Part shown: piece by piece, positions 8,441 through 16,936 of the stretch | Position numbering within the stretch: position 1 is the first letter of the stretch | Layout: each line of letters opens with the position of its first letter | Assembly: GCF_000495815.1 (NCBI RefSeq) | Contig: NZ_AWGE01000006.1 | Location: forward strand, 186,001 to 250,000 | DNA: 64,000 bases | Reading direction: 5' to 3' | DNA from: Asticcacaulis sp. AC466 | GTDB lineage: Bacteria; Pseudomonadota; Alphaproteobacteria; Caulobacterales; Caulobacteraceae | The notes under the pieces: model-generated | Databases searched by the model: none | What the model was told of the DNA's origin: nothing | Seen by the model: the letters and a program-made list of their open reading frames with translations, nothing else | Position numbers and translations under genes: made by a program

Positions 8441-9778
8441 ATGAAACCGAAAAACCTGATTTCGCTCCTCCCCGCCCTGGTGCTTGCCATCGGCTTCCCC
8501 GTTCACGCCCGCGACTACTGGTTCGGCGCGGACCTGTCCTATGTCAATGAGATGAAGGACTGCGGCGCGCGGTACAGTTACGGCACTCAAACCGACCCTT
8601 ACGCGATCTTCGCGCGGTCAGGCCATAACCTGGTGCGCGTTCGTATCTGGGTTGACGCCAAATGGACGCCCTATTCCAATCTGGCCGATGTCGAAAAGAC
8701 CATCGCGGCAGCCAAGGCGCAGGGGCAAAAGGTCCTGCTCGATTTCCACTATTCGGACGATTGGGCCGACGGTGGAAAGCAACTGGTGCCCGCCGCCTGG
8801 GCGGGCTTGAGTGACGATGATCAGGCCAAGGCGCTCTACCAATATACGCGTGATACCCTGAACACGCTCAAGGCCAAAAACCTGATGCCGGAAATGGTTC
8901 AGGTTGGCAATGAGACCAATGGCGAAATCCTGCGCACCCAACCGGAAGAACACGTCGCGATCAATTGGGCGCGCAATGCCAAACTATTCAATGCCGGCAT
9001 CAAGGGCGTGCGCGATGCGTCGGCCGACAGTACAATAAAACCGGAAATAATGTTGCATGTCGCCCAGCCGGAAAACGTAGAACCATGGTTCGAACAGGCC
9101 ACGAAGGCGGGCGTCACCGGTTATGATATCATCGGTTTGAGCTATTACAGCAAATGGTCGAAGGAAGACTTTTCCGGACTCTCGGAAACAATTCGTCGCG
9201 TCCATTACCGCTTCGGCAAGGCGGTGGTTGTTGTCGAAACCGGCTACGCCTTTACCGATGACGCCGCCGACAGCGCCCATAATCTGTTGGGTTCGGATTC
9301 CGCACTGAAGGCCTATCCGGTAAGCCCAGCGGGCCAGGCGCTGTACATGCACGATATCATGCAGCTAACGCTCGACGCGGGCGGACAGGGCGTTGTCTAT
9401 TGGGAGCCGGCATGGGTGTCGACCAAATGCCGGACACGTTGGGCACAAGGCTCCGATTGGGAAAATGCTGCCTTTTTCGACTATAAGGGCAAGGCCTTGC
9501 CCGCTATGGACTGGCCGAAAGCGTCCTATGTCTGGCCGGTGGAAACACGCTTTGCCGTGGCCGATAAGGGCCAGGCGGCGCAATATCTCAGTGGTGATTT
9601 TACCGGCGGTGTCCCTGTAGCCATGCTCAGGGAGGGCGGCCGTTTTGTCTATAGCGCCTGGTTACGGCCGGACAGCGACATCGTAGTCGGTCATGCCGAG
9701 GCAGAAGCCGGGCTGGACACGGCCGAGGCGCTTCAAGTCAAGGTGCCGAAAACGGGGGGTGTGATTACACTCCCTTGA
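8441..9778 (+). CDS. GH53 arabinogalactan endo-beta-1,4-galactanase
   Basis: Exported enzyme cutting beta-1,4-galactan side chains of pectin. The 445 residues begin with a Sec signal peptide ending GFPVHARD. The ATG at 8441 follows GGTAGGT and is better than the in-frame TTG at 8432. The GH53 barrel shows FGADLSYVNEM near the N-terminus, VRVRIWVD, VLLDFHYSDDWADGGKQ, the acid/base Glu158 in QVGNETNGEIL and the nucleophile Glu266 in VVVETGYAF. Past the barrel lies about 70 residues of beta-rich sequence. It is followed 54 bp downstream by a GH2 beta-galactosidase on the same strand, which would take galacto-oligosaccharides to galactose. No TonB receptor lies beside the pair. Confidence 0.92.
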   Translation: MKPKNLISLLPALVLAIGFPVHARDYWFGADLSYVNEMKDCGARYSYGTQTDPYAIFARSGHNLVRVRIWVDAKWTPYSNLADVEKTIAAAKAQGQKVLLDFHYSDDWADGGKQLVPAAWAGLSDDDQAKALYQYTRDTLNTLKAKNLMPEMVQVGNETNGEILRTQPEEHVAINWARNAKLFNAGIKGVRDASADSTIKPEIMLHVAQPENVEPWFEQATKAGVTGYDIIGLSYYSKWSKEDFSGLSETIRRVHYRFGKAVVVVETGYAFTDDAADSAHNLLGSDSALKAYPVSPAGQALYMHDIMQLTLDAGGQGVVYWEPAWVSTKCRTRWAQGSDWENAAFFDYKGKALPAMDWPKASYVWPVETRFAVADKGQAAQYLSGDFTGGVPVAMLREGGRFVYSAWLRPDSDIVVGHAEAEAGLDTAEALQVKVPKTGGVITLP

Positions 9779-9832
9779 CCAGCGCGATTTAGCGCTTTAA
9801 TTGTATGATAATAAAAAACAGGGAATGCCATC

Positions 9833-12304
9833 ATGCTCGAAATGCACCGACGCCACTTACTGGTCAGCGCGGCCGCAACCTTTGCCGCCGTAAGCGCCGG
9901 CCTGCCCACCCTGGCGCAAACCGTCGAAACAGACTCGCGGCGTCGCCTGCGGTTCGACACGGGCTGGAAATTCGCTTTCGGTCATCTCAACGACGTCGAA
10001 AAAGACTTCGGCTTCGGCGCCGATCTGCGCACCTACGCCAAGCAGGGGCCGGACGCGACGCCGATAGCCAAGTCGGATTATGACGATTCGAAGTGGCGCA
10101 GCGTAACATTGCCGCACGACTGGGCCGTCGAACTGCCGTTCGTGCCGAATCCGAAGGCTGCAACCTTTAAGCCCGACGACCACGGCTCGGTCTGGGATCC
10201 GGCTGCCAATCATGGTTTCAAGCCGCTGGGCCGCGACTACCCGGACACCAGCGTCGGCTGGTATCGCAAAACCTTCACACTTGATGCAAGCGATGCAGGC
10301 AAGCGCATTTCCCTGGAATTCGATGGCGTTTTCCGCAATGCCATGGTCATCGTTAATGGATACATCCTGAAGGTCAACGACAGCGGCTATTCGCCGTTTC
10401 GCGTCGAACTGAACGACGTGCTCAATACCGACGACACGCCCAATACGGTGCTGGTTCGTGTCGATGCCTCGCTCGGTGAAGGCTGGTTCTACGAAGGTGC
10501 CGGCATCTATCGCCACGTCTGGCTGGTTAAGACCGATCCGGTGCATGTGCCGCAATACGGCGTACGCGTCCGGGCGAAGACGGACGGCACGGTCGAAGTC
10601 GCAACGACGGTCAAAAACGATAGCGACCAGGCCCGCACCATCGATATTTTGTCAGGCATCCGCAGTCTGACGGGCGATGTTGTATCTACCGATACGGCCC
10701 CGGCATCCCTGACATTGGCGCCGTGGGGTCAGGCAACGGTGTCCGAGACCATTCAGGTGAGCGCGCCCAAGCTGTGGTCGCTCGAACAACCCAACCTGTA
10801 CGCGGTGACGACGACCCTGCGTGTAGATCAAACCGCTGTTGACCGCATCGCCACGACCTTCGGCTTCCGCGACATCAGGTTCGACGCAAAAGAGGGCTTT
10901 TTCCTCAACGGCACATCCGTCAAGCTGAAGGGCACCTGTAACCATCAGGACCATGCTGGGGTTGGCGCGGCCATCCCAGATGCGCTTCAGGTCTGGCGCC
11001 TGCAACAGCTCAAGGACATGGGCTGCAACGCCTACCGCGCCTCGCATAATCCGCCGACGCCGGAACTGCTCGATGCCTGCGACCGCATGGGCATTCTGGT
11101 CATCGACGAAACGCGCATGATGGCGTCGAGCGAGGAAGGGCTGGCCCAACTGGAAACCCTGATCCTGCGCGACCGCAACCACCCGTCGGTTATCCTGTGG
11201 TCCATCGGCAATGAAGAGCCGCAGCAGGGGACGAAGCGCGGCGCCAAAATCGCCCACACCATGAAGCGTCTGTGCAACGATCTGGACCCGACGCGTCTGG
11301 TCACCGCCGCCATGGACAATGGCTACGGCCAGGGCATTACCGAAGTTATCGACGTCATGGGGTTCAATTATCGCGACAGCGTAATCGACGGATTCCATGC
11401 GAAATTCCCCGACATGCCCATTATCGGCACCGAAACGGCGTCGACCGTTTCGACGCGCGGGGAATATATTAAGGACGACGCCGCCCATATCGTTCCGGCT
11501 TATGACACGACGGCGCCGTGGTGGGCGACGACCGCCGAAGGCTGGTGGCCGCATTTCGATGAAAAGCCCTATATAGCCGGCGGTTTCATCTGGACCGGCT
11601 TCGACTACCGTGGCGAGCCCACGCCCTATTCGGAATGGCCCAGCATTTCGTCGCAGTTCGGCGCACTCGATACCTGCGGATTCCCGAAGGATAACTACTG
11701 GTACTATCGCGCCTGGTGGCGGCCGGAGCCGCTTCTTCACCTGTTCCCGCACTGGAACTGGGAAGGCAAGGAGGGCCAGGACATCTCCGTCTGGGCGCAT
11801 AGCAATGCCGACGCCGTCGAGCTGTTCGTCAATGGCAAGTCGGCAGGTCGAAAGGCGGTCGTGAAGAACCGCCATGTCGAATGGACGGTGCCTTACCAGC
11901 CTGGAAAGATCGAAGCCTATGCCTACAAGGCGGGCAAGGTCATTCTCAAGGCGGTGCGCGAAACAGCCGGTGCGCCGGCGAAGGTTGTGTTGACGACAGA
12001 CCGCGCGGCTTTGAGCAATGACGGTATGGATTGCACGGTGATCAAGGCGGAAGTGTTCGACGCCAAGGGCCGTCCGGTGCCGAAGGCTGACAGCCTTGTC
12101 CGCTTCACCGTATCCGGCCCGGGGGCGGTGATTGGCGTCGGCAATGGCAATCCGAACAGTCACGAAGCCGACAAGGCGTCCGAACGCAAGGCCTTCAACG
12201 GCCTGTGTTGCGCCATTGTTCAGGTCACCGGTGCGGGCGCAATCACCATCACCGCCAGCGCGGATGGTTTGGCTGGCGGCAAGGTGGTCCTAAAGTCGGC
12301 ATAG
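9833..12304 (+). CDS. GH2 beta-galactosidase, exported
   Basis: Retaining beta-galactosidase-like enzyme of 823 residues. The N-terminus MHRRHLLVSAAATFAAV looks like a Tat signal (RRHLL) ending near LAQ. Domains in order are sugar-binding jelly roll (about 35-215, with LPHDWAVELPF and SVGWYRKTF), immunoglobulin-like domain, TIM barrel with acid/base Glu461 in SIGNEEP and nucleophile Glu in PIIGTETAS, then DUF4982-like and Ig-like modules at the C-terminus (VRFTVSGPGAVIGVGNGN). AGGGA stands about 8 bp before the start. It probably completes galactan breakdown begun by the GH53 enzyme at 8441. Exact linkage specificity cannot be read from sequence. Confidence 0.92.
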   Translation: MLEMHRRHLLVSAAATFAAVSAGLPTLAQTVETDSRRRLRFDTGWKFAFGHLNDVEKDFGFGADLRTYAKQGPDATPIAKSDYDDSKWRSVTLPHDWAVELPFVPNPKAATFKPDDHGSVWDPAANHGFKPLGRDYPDTSVGWYRKTFTLDASDAGKRISLEFDGVFRNAMVIVNGYILKVNDSGYSPFRVELNDVLNTDDTPNTVLVRVDASLGEGWFYEGAGIYRHVWLVKTDPVHVPQYGVRVRAKTDGTVEVATTVKNDSDQARTIDILSGIRSLTGDVVSTDTAPASLTLAPWGQATVSETIQVSAPKLWSLEQPNLYAVTTTLRVDQTAVDRIATTFGFRDIRFDAKEGFFLNGTSVKLKGTCNHQDHAGVGAAIPDALQVWRLQQLKDMGCNAYRASHNPPTPELLDACDRMGILVIDETRMMASSEEGLAQLETLILRDRNHPSVILWSIGNEEPQQGTKRGAKIAHTMKRLCNDLDPTRLVTAAMDNGYGQGITEVIDVMGFNYRDSVIDGFHAKFPDMPIIGTETASTVSTRGEYIKDDAAHIVPAYDTTAPWWATTAEGWWPHFDEKPYIAGGFIWTGFDYRGEPTPYSEWPSISSQFGALDTCGFPKDNYWYYRAWWRPEPLLHLFPHWNWEGKEGQDISVWAHSNADAVELFVNGKSAGRKAVVKNRHVEWTVPYQPGKIEAYAYKAGKVILKAVRETAGAPAKVVLTTDRAALSNDGMDCTVIKAEVFDAKGRPVPKADSLVRFTVSGPGAVIGVGNGNPNSHEADKASERKAFNGLCCAIVQVTGAGAITITASADGLAGGKVVLKSA

Positions 12305-12310
12305 CTGGTG

Positions 12311-12345
12311 CGAACGCCTCCCGGCTGGAGAGGCGTTCGTTTTCT
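12311..12345. terminator. Intrinsic terminator between convergent galactosidase and msrA genes
   Basis: CGAACGCCTC (12311-12320) pairs perfectly with GAGGCGTTCG (12330-12339) across a 9-nt loop. On the plus strand TTTTCTTAG follows, so it ends the GH2 transcript. Confidence 0.85.
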
Positions 12346-12968
12346 TAGTATTTCGGCGCCTGGTCGCCCCACAATTTCTTGAGTGCGCCCGGGCGGCCGC
12401 ACCCGATCACATAGCGGTCGTAATGATCGCTATGGGTTTGCCAATAATGCTGATGGTAGGCCTCGGCCGGATAGAAGGGCAATCCGGTCTGTGTCGATTT
12501 GACGACGAGCGTGTAGATCGGCTTGTTCAACTGCTTGCCGACAGCCTGCTTGGATGCCACGGCGGCATTATATTGCGCATCGGAAAAGGTGAAGACCGCC
12601 GTGCGGTAATTGTCACCGAGGTCACAGATGACGCCACGCGGATTGGTGGGGTCCGTCGAATGCCAAAAGGTATCGAGCAGTTGCTGGTAGCTGACCTTAT
12701 CGGGATCGTAGGTCACCTCGACGGCTTCGACATGGCCGGTACCGCCGCGCACCACATCTTCATAGCTGGGAGATTTGACGCTGCCGCCCATGAAGCCGGC
12801 CCGCGTATTGGTCACCCCCTTGACATGGTCGAAGGCTTTCTGCGTGCTCCAGAAACAACCACCGGCAAATACGGCGACTTGACTATCTGCCGCGATGGCA
12901 TTGCCGGCCAAGCTCAGGGCCATCACGCCGGCCAGAACGACACGACCCAAAAAAGTGCGCTTCAACAT
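12345..12968 (-). CDS. msrA: Peptide-methionine (S)-S-oxide reductase, exported
   Basis: Repairs S-sulfoxides of methionine in proteins. The 207 residues start with a Sec signal peptide (LAGVMALSLAGNAIAADS), so it acts in the periplasm. The MsrA fold follows, with catalytic Cys in FAGGCFWSTQKAFDHVKGV and later GHVEAVEVTYDPDKVSYQ and FWHSTDPT. The HQHYW motif near the end (EAYHQHYWQ) is also typical. It lies 9 bp downstream of msrB on the same strand, giving an exported pair that covers both sulfoxide stereoisomers. A periplasmic electron donor is not seen in the window. Confidence 0.95.
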   Translation of the reverse strand: MLKRTFLGRVVLAGVMALSLAGNAIAADSQVAVFAGGCFWSTQKAFDHVKGVTNTRAGFMGGSVKSPSYEDVVRGGTGHVEAVEVTYDPDKVSYQQLLDTFWHSTDPTNPRGVICDLGDNYRTAVFTFSDAQYNAAVASKQAVGKQLNKPIYTLVVKSTQTGLPFYPAEAYHQHYWQTHSDHYDRYVIGCGRPGALKKLWGDQAPKY

Positions 12969-12977
12969 GTGATGGTC

Positions 12978-13445
12978 CTAGGCTGGAATGAATTTAAGGG
13001 CGACGCCATTGTTGCAATACCGCTTACCGGTCGGCCGCGGGCCGTCGTCGAACAGGTGTCCCTGATGGCCGCCGCAGCGTGCGCAGTGATATTCCGTGCG
13101 CGGATATCCTAGGGCGAAGTCGGTCTTGGTTTGCAGGTGATCCGGGATCGCCCGGAAAAAGCTCGGCCAGCCGGTGCCTGAGTCATATTTGGTGTCTGAG
13201 GTAAATAAAGGCAGGTCGCAGCCCAGGCAGGCGAACGTGCCCTTGCGGTGTTCGTTAAGCAAGGGACTGGTGCCGGCGCGCTCGGTCGCTTCGTGACGCA
13301 GCACATTATAGGCGGCGGGTGGCAAACGCTTTTTCCATTCGGCGTCGCTGAGCTTAAGCGGCGCGACGGTTTCGGCCTGGCTCTTGGCGCAAGCCGCGGT
13401 CAGCGCGCCCGCGCCAACCAGGGTAAGAAAATGACGGCGTAACAT
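12978..13445 (-). CDS. msrB: Peptide-methionine (R)-S-oxide reductase, exported
   Basis: Reduces methionine R-sulfoxides. The 155 residues from ATG 13445 (GGAGG 7 bp upstream; an in-frame TTG lies at 13451) begin MLRRHFLTLVGAGALTAAC. This combines a Tat-like RRHFLT with a lipobox-like LTAAC, so the enzyme is exported and may be lipidated. Zinc-binding CxxC pairs are seen in FACLGCDLP and YHCARCGG. The catalytic Cys is in KRYCNNGVAL. It is first of the msrB-msrA operon. Genus-typical cytoplasmic MsrB lacks such a leader, so this copy is for envelope repair. Confidence 0.94.
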   Translation of the reverse strand: MLRRHFLTLVGAGALTAACAKSQAETVAPLKLSDAEWKKRLPPAAYNVLRHEATERAGTSPLLNEHRKGTFACLGCDLPLFTSDTKYDSGTGWPSFFRAIPDHLQTKTDFALGYPRTEYHCARCGGHQGHLFDDGPRPTGKRYCNNGVALKFIPA

Positions 13446-13501
13446 GAGCAACCTCCATGAGGGTTTACCTGTTATACGCCTGAAAATGGCTTTGGGTTAC
13501 A

Positions 13502-14347
13502 TCATGCCTGCAAAACCGCCAGCAGCGCCCGTTTTTCTGGCGTCAGGCTTTCCGGCTTGACCATCAACGCATGTTTTAGGGTCTGACGGCGGGCCTCATC
13601 GGTCGGCGGCAGGGGGCCATCGAGCAGGGTGCGCAAAATATGTCGGGCGATGCCCAGGCTGTCGCCGAAGCGCTTCATGATGGCGGCAATGCTGACATGG
13701 TCGTCGGGATCGTCGCGCCAGCAGTCATAATCGGTGATGATGGCCAGGGTGGCGTAGGCGATCTGGGCTTCGCAGGCCAGAAACACTTCCGGCACATTCG
13801 TCATACCGACCAGATCGGCTCCGATCGTTCGCAGCATGTGGCTTTCGGCGCGGGTGCCCAGGCGGGGACCATCGACACAGGCATAGGTCACATTGCTATG
13901 GACCCTGTGGCCGCTGGCGGTAATCGCCGCCTCTATCCAAGCCGCCAGACGGGGGCAGACCGGTTCGGCGGTGGAGATATGAGCGCTAAGCCCGCCGCCC
14001 AGGAAGGTCTTTTCCCGATGATTTTTTACGAGATCGAGATATTGCGAGGCGACAGCGAAATGACCCGGTGCCATACCTTCGCGCAGTGAGCCGACAGCGG
14101 ATACGCCCAGAATCTGGCGGACGCCGAGGGTTTTAAGCGCGTAGATATTGGCGCGGTAATTGACCTCGTGCGGCAGGTACTGATGGTTGCGCCCATGTCG
14201 CGCCAGGAAGAAGACGGTATGATCGCCATAGCGCGCTTCGAGAATCGGCGAAGACGGTGCGCCGAACGGCGTCCTAACATCGTGGTCGCGGATCGTCTCC
14301 AGCGAATCGAGCGAATAAAGGCCGGTGCCTCCGATAATGGCCAGCAT
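13502..14347 (-). CDS. mtnP: S-methyl-5'-thioadenosine phosphorylase
   Basis: Cleaves 5'-methylthioadenosine with phosphate to adenine and 5-methylthioribose-1-phosphate, part of methionine salvage. The 281 residues from ATG 14347 (GGAGG 7 bp upstream; the frame is open further up to 14386) start with MLAIIGGTGLYSL, the phosphate-binding Gly-rich turn of the PNP/MTAP family. RHGRNHQYLPHEVNYRANI and VGMTNVPEVFLACEA (MT/N in the purine pocket) follow. Length agrees with MtnP. It reads away from the Pho-controlled porin at 14583. Confidence 0.93.
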   Translation of the reverse strand: MLAIIGGTGLYSLDSLETIRDHDVRTPFGAPSSPILEARYGDHTVFFLARHGRNHQYLPHEVNYRANIYALKTLGVRQILGVSAVGSLREGMAPGHFAVASQYLDLVKNHREKTFLGGGLSAHISTAEPVCPRLAAWIEAAITASGHRVHSNVTYACVDGPRLGTRAESHMLRTIGADLVGMTNVPEVFLACEAQIAYATLAIITDYDCWRDDPDDHVSIAAIMKRFGDSLGIARHILRTLLDGPLPPTDEARRQTLKHALMVKPESLTPEKRALLAVLQA

Positions 14348-14463
14348 GAGGGCCTCCGTCTTGAAAGCGGCGCGATTTGAAATCACCGCGCCTGTGTGGC
14401 GAATCTGTGCCTTTTATAACGCACCATGTGCGTATTGAAATTGCAAACGCTGCATAAAGGGCG

Positions 14464-14503
14464 GTGTCACGCCGCTGTCATACAACCTACATGCGACTGT
14501 CAC
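14464..14503 (+). promoter_or_regulatory. Tandem Pho boxes upstream of the porin gene
   Basis: Four 7-bp units stand in an exact 11-bp period: GTGTCAC (14464), CTGTCAT (14475), CCTACAT (14486) and CTGTCAC (14497). The PhoB box consensus is direct repeats of CTGTCAT spaced by 4 bp, so the array fits two tandem PhoB sites about 80 bp before the porin ATG. Confidence 0.85.
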
Positions 14504-14582
14504 ACGTGGAGCCTATTGCCCCGTGCGTGGCCACAAAGCGGCCCCAAATTTGCCATTTCAAAAAACGCACAAGGTTCATCAC

Positions 14583-15608
14583 ATGAAAAAATCGTCTTTC
14601 GCCATCGGTGTCGCCGTTGCGGCGCTCACGATGGTCGCTGCCGTGTCGGGCGCCTCGGCCGATGACACGAAGATCTCGGGTCGTATGTACGCCGACTTCA
14701 CGAATATCGATCAAAAGGTTGATGGCGTTCAAACGGCTCCGTCCGGCACAGGCTTTGACATTAAGCGCCTCTATATCGGCATTGATCACACGTTCAACGA
14801 CATGTTCTCGGCCAATGTGACGACCGACTTCCAATACAGCTCGGCCATCAGCTCGACTGAAGTTTACCTCAAGAAAGCCTACGTGCAGGCCAAGTTCAGC
14901 GATGCTCTCGTCGTGCGCGTCGGTGCCACTGACCTGCCTTGGGTGCCCTATGCCGAAGGTATCTACGGCTACCGTTACGTTGAAAACACCGTTGCCGATC
15001 GCACCAAGTTCGCCACGTCTTCGGACTGGGGTCTGCATGCTGCCGGTGACCTGGGCCAGAACTTCTCGTATGCTGTTGCTGCCATCAACGGTAACGGTTA
15101 CAAGAATCCGACGCGCTCCAAGAGCATGGATTTCGAAGGCCGCCTGAGCGCCAAGTTTGATCAACTGAACTTCGCCATCGGTGGTTACACCGGTAAGCTC
15201 GGTCAGGACGTTCCGGGCGTCGCCACGCCGAACACCGCCACGCGCTTCAACGCTCTGGCCGCCTATGTCGGCGACCGCAGCCGCTTTGGCGTCGAATATT
15301 TCTCGGCTAACGACTACTCGGCCGCTCTTGTCAAGGACCCGCTCCATGAAGACAAGGCGGATGGCGTGTCGGTATTTGGTTCCTACCGTGTGACCCCGAT
15401 CTACACGATCTTTGGTCGCGCTGAAGAGGTGAAGCCTTCGAAGACTCTGTCGCCAACCAAGAAGGACCAGTACTACAACGCCGGCGTTTCGTTCGCCGCG
15501 TTCAAGGGCGTTTCGTTCTCGGCGGTGGTAAAGCATGACGAAGTGACCTCGATCGGCCACAAAACCACCAATAACGAAGTCGGCATCTGGACTGAGGTTC
15601 GTTACTAA
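14583..15608 (+). CDS. Outer membrane porin, phosphate-starvation-linked (Porin_O/P-like)
   Basis: Beta-barrel channel of 341 residues. The ATG at 14583 starts a clean signal peptide (MKKSSFAIGVAVAALTM, cleavage after GASA). The mature part has short alternating beta strands with aromatic girdles, such as SGRMYADFTNIDQ, FDIKRLYIGIDHTFND, and a C-terminal strand ending in VRY, suitable for BAM recognition. The tandem Pho boxes upstream and pstS downstream suggest uptake of phosphate or phosphate compounds under starvation, like OprP/OprO. Anion selectivity is inferred only from this context. A weak hairpin (15623-15647) follows the stop, and pstS has its own promoter region. Confidence 0.88.
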   Translation: MKKSSFAIGVAVAALTMVAAVSGASADDTKISGRMYADFTNIDQKVDGVQTAPSGTGFDIKRLYIGIDHTFNDMFSANVTTDFQYSSAISSTEVYLKKAYVQAKFSDALVVRVGATDLPWVPYAEGIYGYRYVENTVADRTKFATSSDWGLHAAGDLGQNFSYAVAAINGNGYKNPTRSKSMDFEGRLSAKFDQLNFAIGGYTGKLGQDVPGVATPNTATRFNALAAYVGDRSRFGVEYFSANDYSAALVKDPLHEDKADGVSVFGSYRVTPIYTIFGRAEEVKPSKTLSPTKKDQYYNAGVSFAAFKGVSFSAVVKHDEVTSIGHKTTNNEVGIWTEVRY

Positions 15609-15681
15609 AAATCTCTACAGGGCAGGCCGCTGAGTAATCTCGGCCTGTCTTGGCGACTCTTGTCTTTTTAAATTCTGCAGG

Positions 15682-15699
15682 CCGTTACAAATCTGTCAT
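15682..15699 (+). promoter_or_regulatory. Pho box upstream of pstS
   Basis: CTGTCAT at 15693-15699 is preceded in 11-bp period by the weaker half-site CCGTTAC (15682-15688), with AAAT between. This lies 60 bp before the pstS ATG and agrees with PhoB control. Confidence 0.75.
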
Positions 15700-15759
15700 A
15701 AAAAACAGATAGAGCATTGAGTAATAGCCTGCCCAACACTTCCTCTCAAGGAGATACGG

Positions 15760-16815
15760 ATGTTCAAGTTTCTGAAAGGCGCCATCGCCGCCGTGCTGAT
15801 GACCGCAGCGGTCGCTCCGGCCGCCATGGCTGCCGACACGATTTCGGGTGCCGGTGCTACCTTCCCGGCCCCGCTCTACGCCAAGTGGGCCGAAGGCTAC
15901 AAGCGCACCACCGGCATCGCACTGAATTATCAAGCCATCGGTTCCGGCGGCGGCATCAAGCAAATTAAGGCGAAGACCGTTGATTTTGGTGCCTCCGACA
16001 AGCCGCTGACCCCTGATGAACTGTCGGCTGCAGGCCTCTACCAGTTTCCGACCGTCGTTGGCGGCGTGGTTCCGGCCATCAATATCCCGGGCGTGGCGAC
16101 TGGCAAGTTGAAGCTGCCGGGCACTGTTCTGGCTGACATTTTCCTCGGCAAGATCACCATGTGGAATGATCCGGCCATCACCAAGTGGAATGCCGGTCTG
16201 GCTCTGCCGGCCATGCCGATTACCGTCGTTCACCGTTCGGACGGCTCCGGCACCACCTTCCTGTTCACCTCCTATCTAGGCATAGCTTCGGCTGAGTGGA
16301 AGCAAAAGGTCGGCGCCAATGACGCCGTTGAATGGCCCGCCGGTGTTGGCGGCAAGGGCAACGACGGCGTTGCCGCCCTGGTTCGCCAGACGGCAGGCTC
16401 GATCGGCTATGTCGAATATGCCTACGTCATGAAGACCGGCATCAGCTATGCTCTGGTCGCTTCCAAGGAAGCCACCTGGCCGATGCCAACCGCCGCGAAC
16501 TTCAAGGCGGCGACCGCCGGTGCTGACTGGGCGCACGCTCCCGGCAACTATGTGCTGATCCTGAACCAGCCAGGTGCCAACGCCTGGCCGATCACTGGTG
16601 CCACCTTCATCCTGATGTACAAGGAACAGGCCAACGCTGTCAAAGCCGCCGAAGTGCTGAAGTTCTTTGATTATGCTTACAAGACTGGCGACTTTAGCGC
16701 TAATGAACTGTACTATGTGCCGCTTCCCGCCGCTGTGAAGTCCATGATCCGCAAGCAATGGATTGATAACGTCACGGCGAACGGGGCTGCGGTTTACACC
16801 TCGCCGAACAAGTAA
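15760..16815 (+). CDS. pstS: Periplasmic phosphate-binding protein PstS
   Basis: High-affinity phosphate receptor of the Pst ABC transporter. The 351 residues have a Sec signal peptide (MFKFLKGAIAAVLMTAA, cleavage after AMA). Typical PstS blocks follow: ISGAGATFPAPLYAKWA, IGSGGGIKQIKAKTVDFGASDKP, VVHRSDGSGTTFLFTSYL and GSIGYVEYAYV. The SGAGAT and SDGSGTT segments contact phosphate in known structures. AAGGAGATACGG precedes the ATG. A Pho box lies upstream and a strong hairpin lies between this gene and pstC, so the receptor can be made in excess over the permease. Confidence 0.97.
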   Translation: MFKFLKGAIAAVLMTAAVAPAAMAADTISGAGATFPAPLYAKWAEGYKRTTGIALNYQAIGSGGGIKQIKAKTVDFGASDKPLTPDELSAAGLYQFPTVVGGVVPAINIPGVATGKLKLPGTVLADIFLGKITMWNDPAITKWNAGLALPAMPITVVHRSDGSGTTFLFTSYLGIASAEWKQKVGANDAVEWPAGVGGKGNDGVAALVRQTAGSIGYVEYAYVMKTGISYALVASKEATWPMPTAANFKAATAGADWAHAPGNYVLILNQPGANAWPITGATFILMYKEQANAVKAAEVLKFFDYAYKTGDFSANELYYVPLPAAVKSMIRKQWIDNVTANGAAVYTSPNK

Positions 16816-16834
16816 GATCAGGATTGCCTGACAG

Positions 16835-16880
16835 GAAGGCGAGGTTAACCCCCATACGGTTATACCTCGCCTTCTTTTTT
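16835..16880 (+). terminator. Terminator/attenuator between pstS and pstC
   Basis: GAAGGCGAGGT (16835-16845) pairs perfectly with ACCTCGCCTTC (16864-16874), followed by TTTTTT. The hairpin stands 20 bp after pstS and 57 bp before pstC. Read-through would give the permease transcript. Confidence 0.88.
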
Positions 16881-16936
16881 ATCCAGCTCTTGCAACACCT
16901 ATCGCTGCGCCCCGAAGATGAAACCAGGACCCGATT

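Noticed and set aside
10652-12163. 503-codon open frame on the minus strand
   Set aside because: Antisense to the GH2 galactosidase, which has all family motifs; the frame is open only because of G+C-rich codon use.
14487-15560. 357-codon open frame on the minus strand
   Set aside because: Antisense to the porin, whose signal peptide, Pho boxes and barrel strands are clear.
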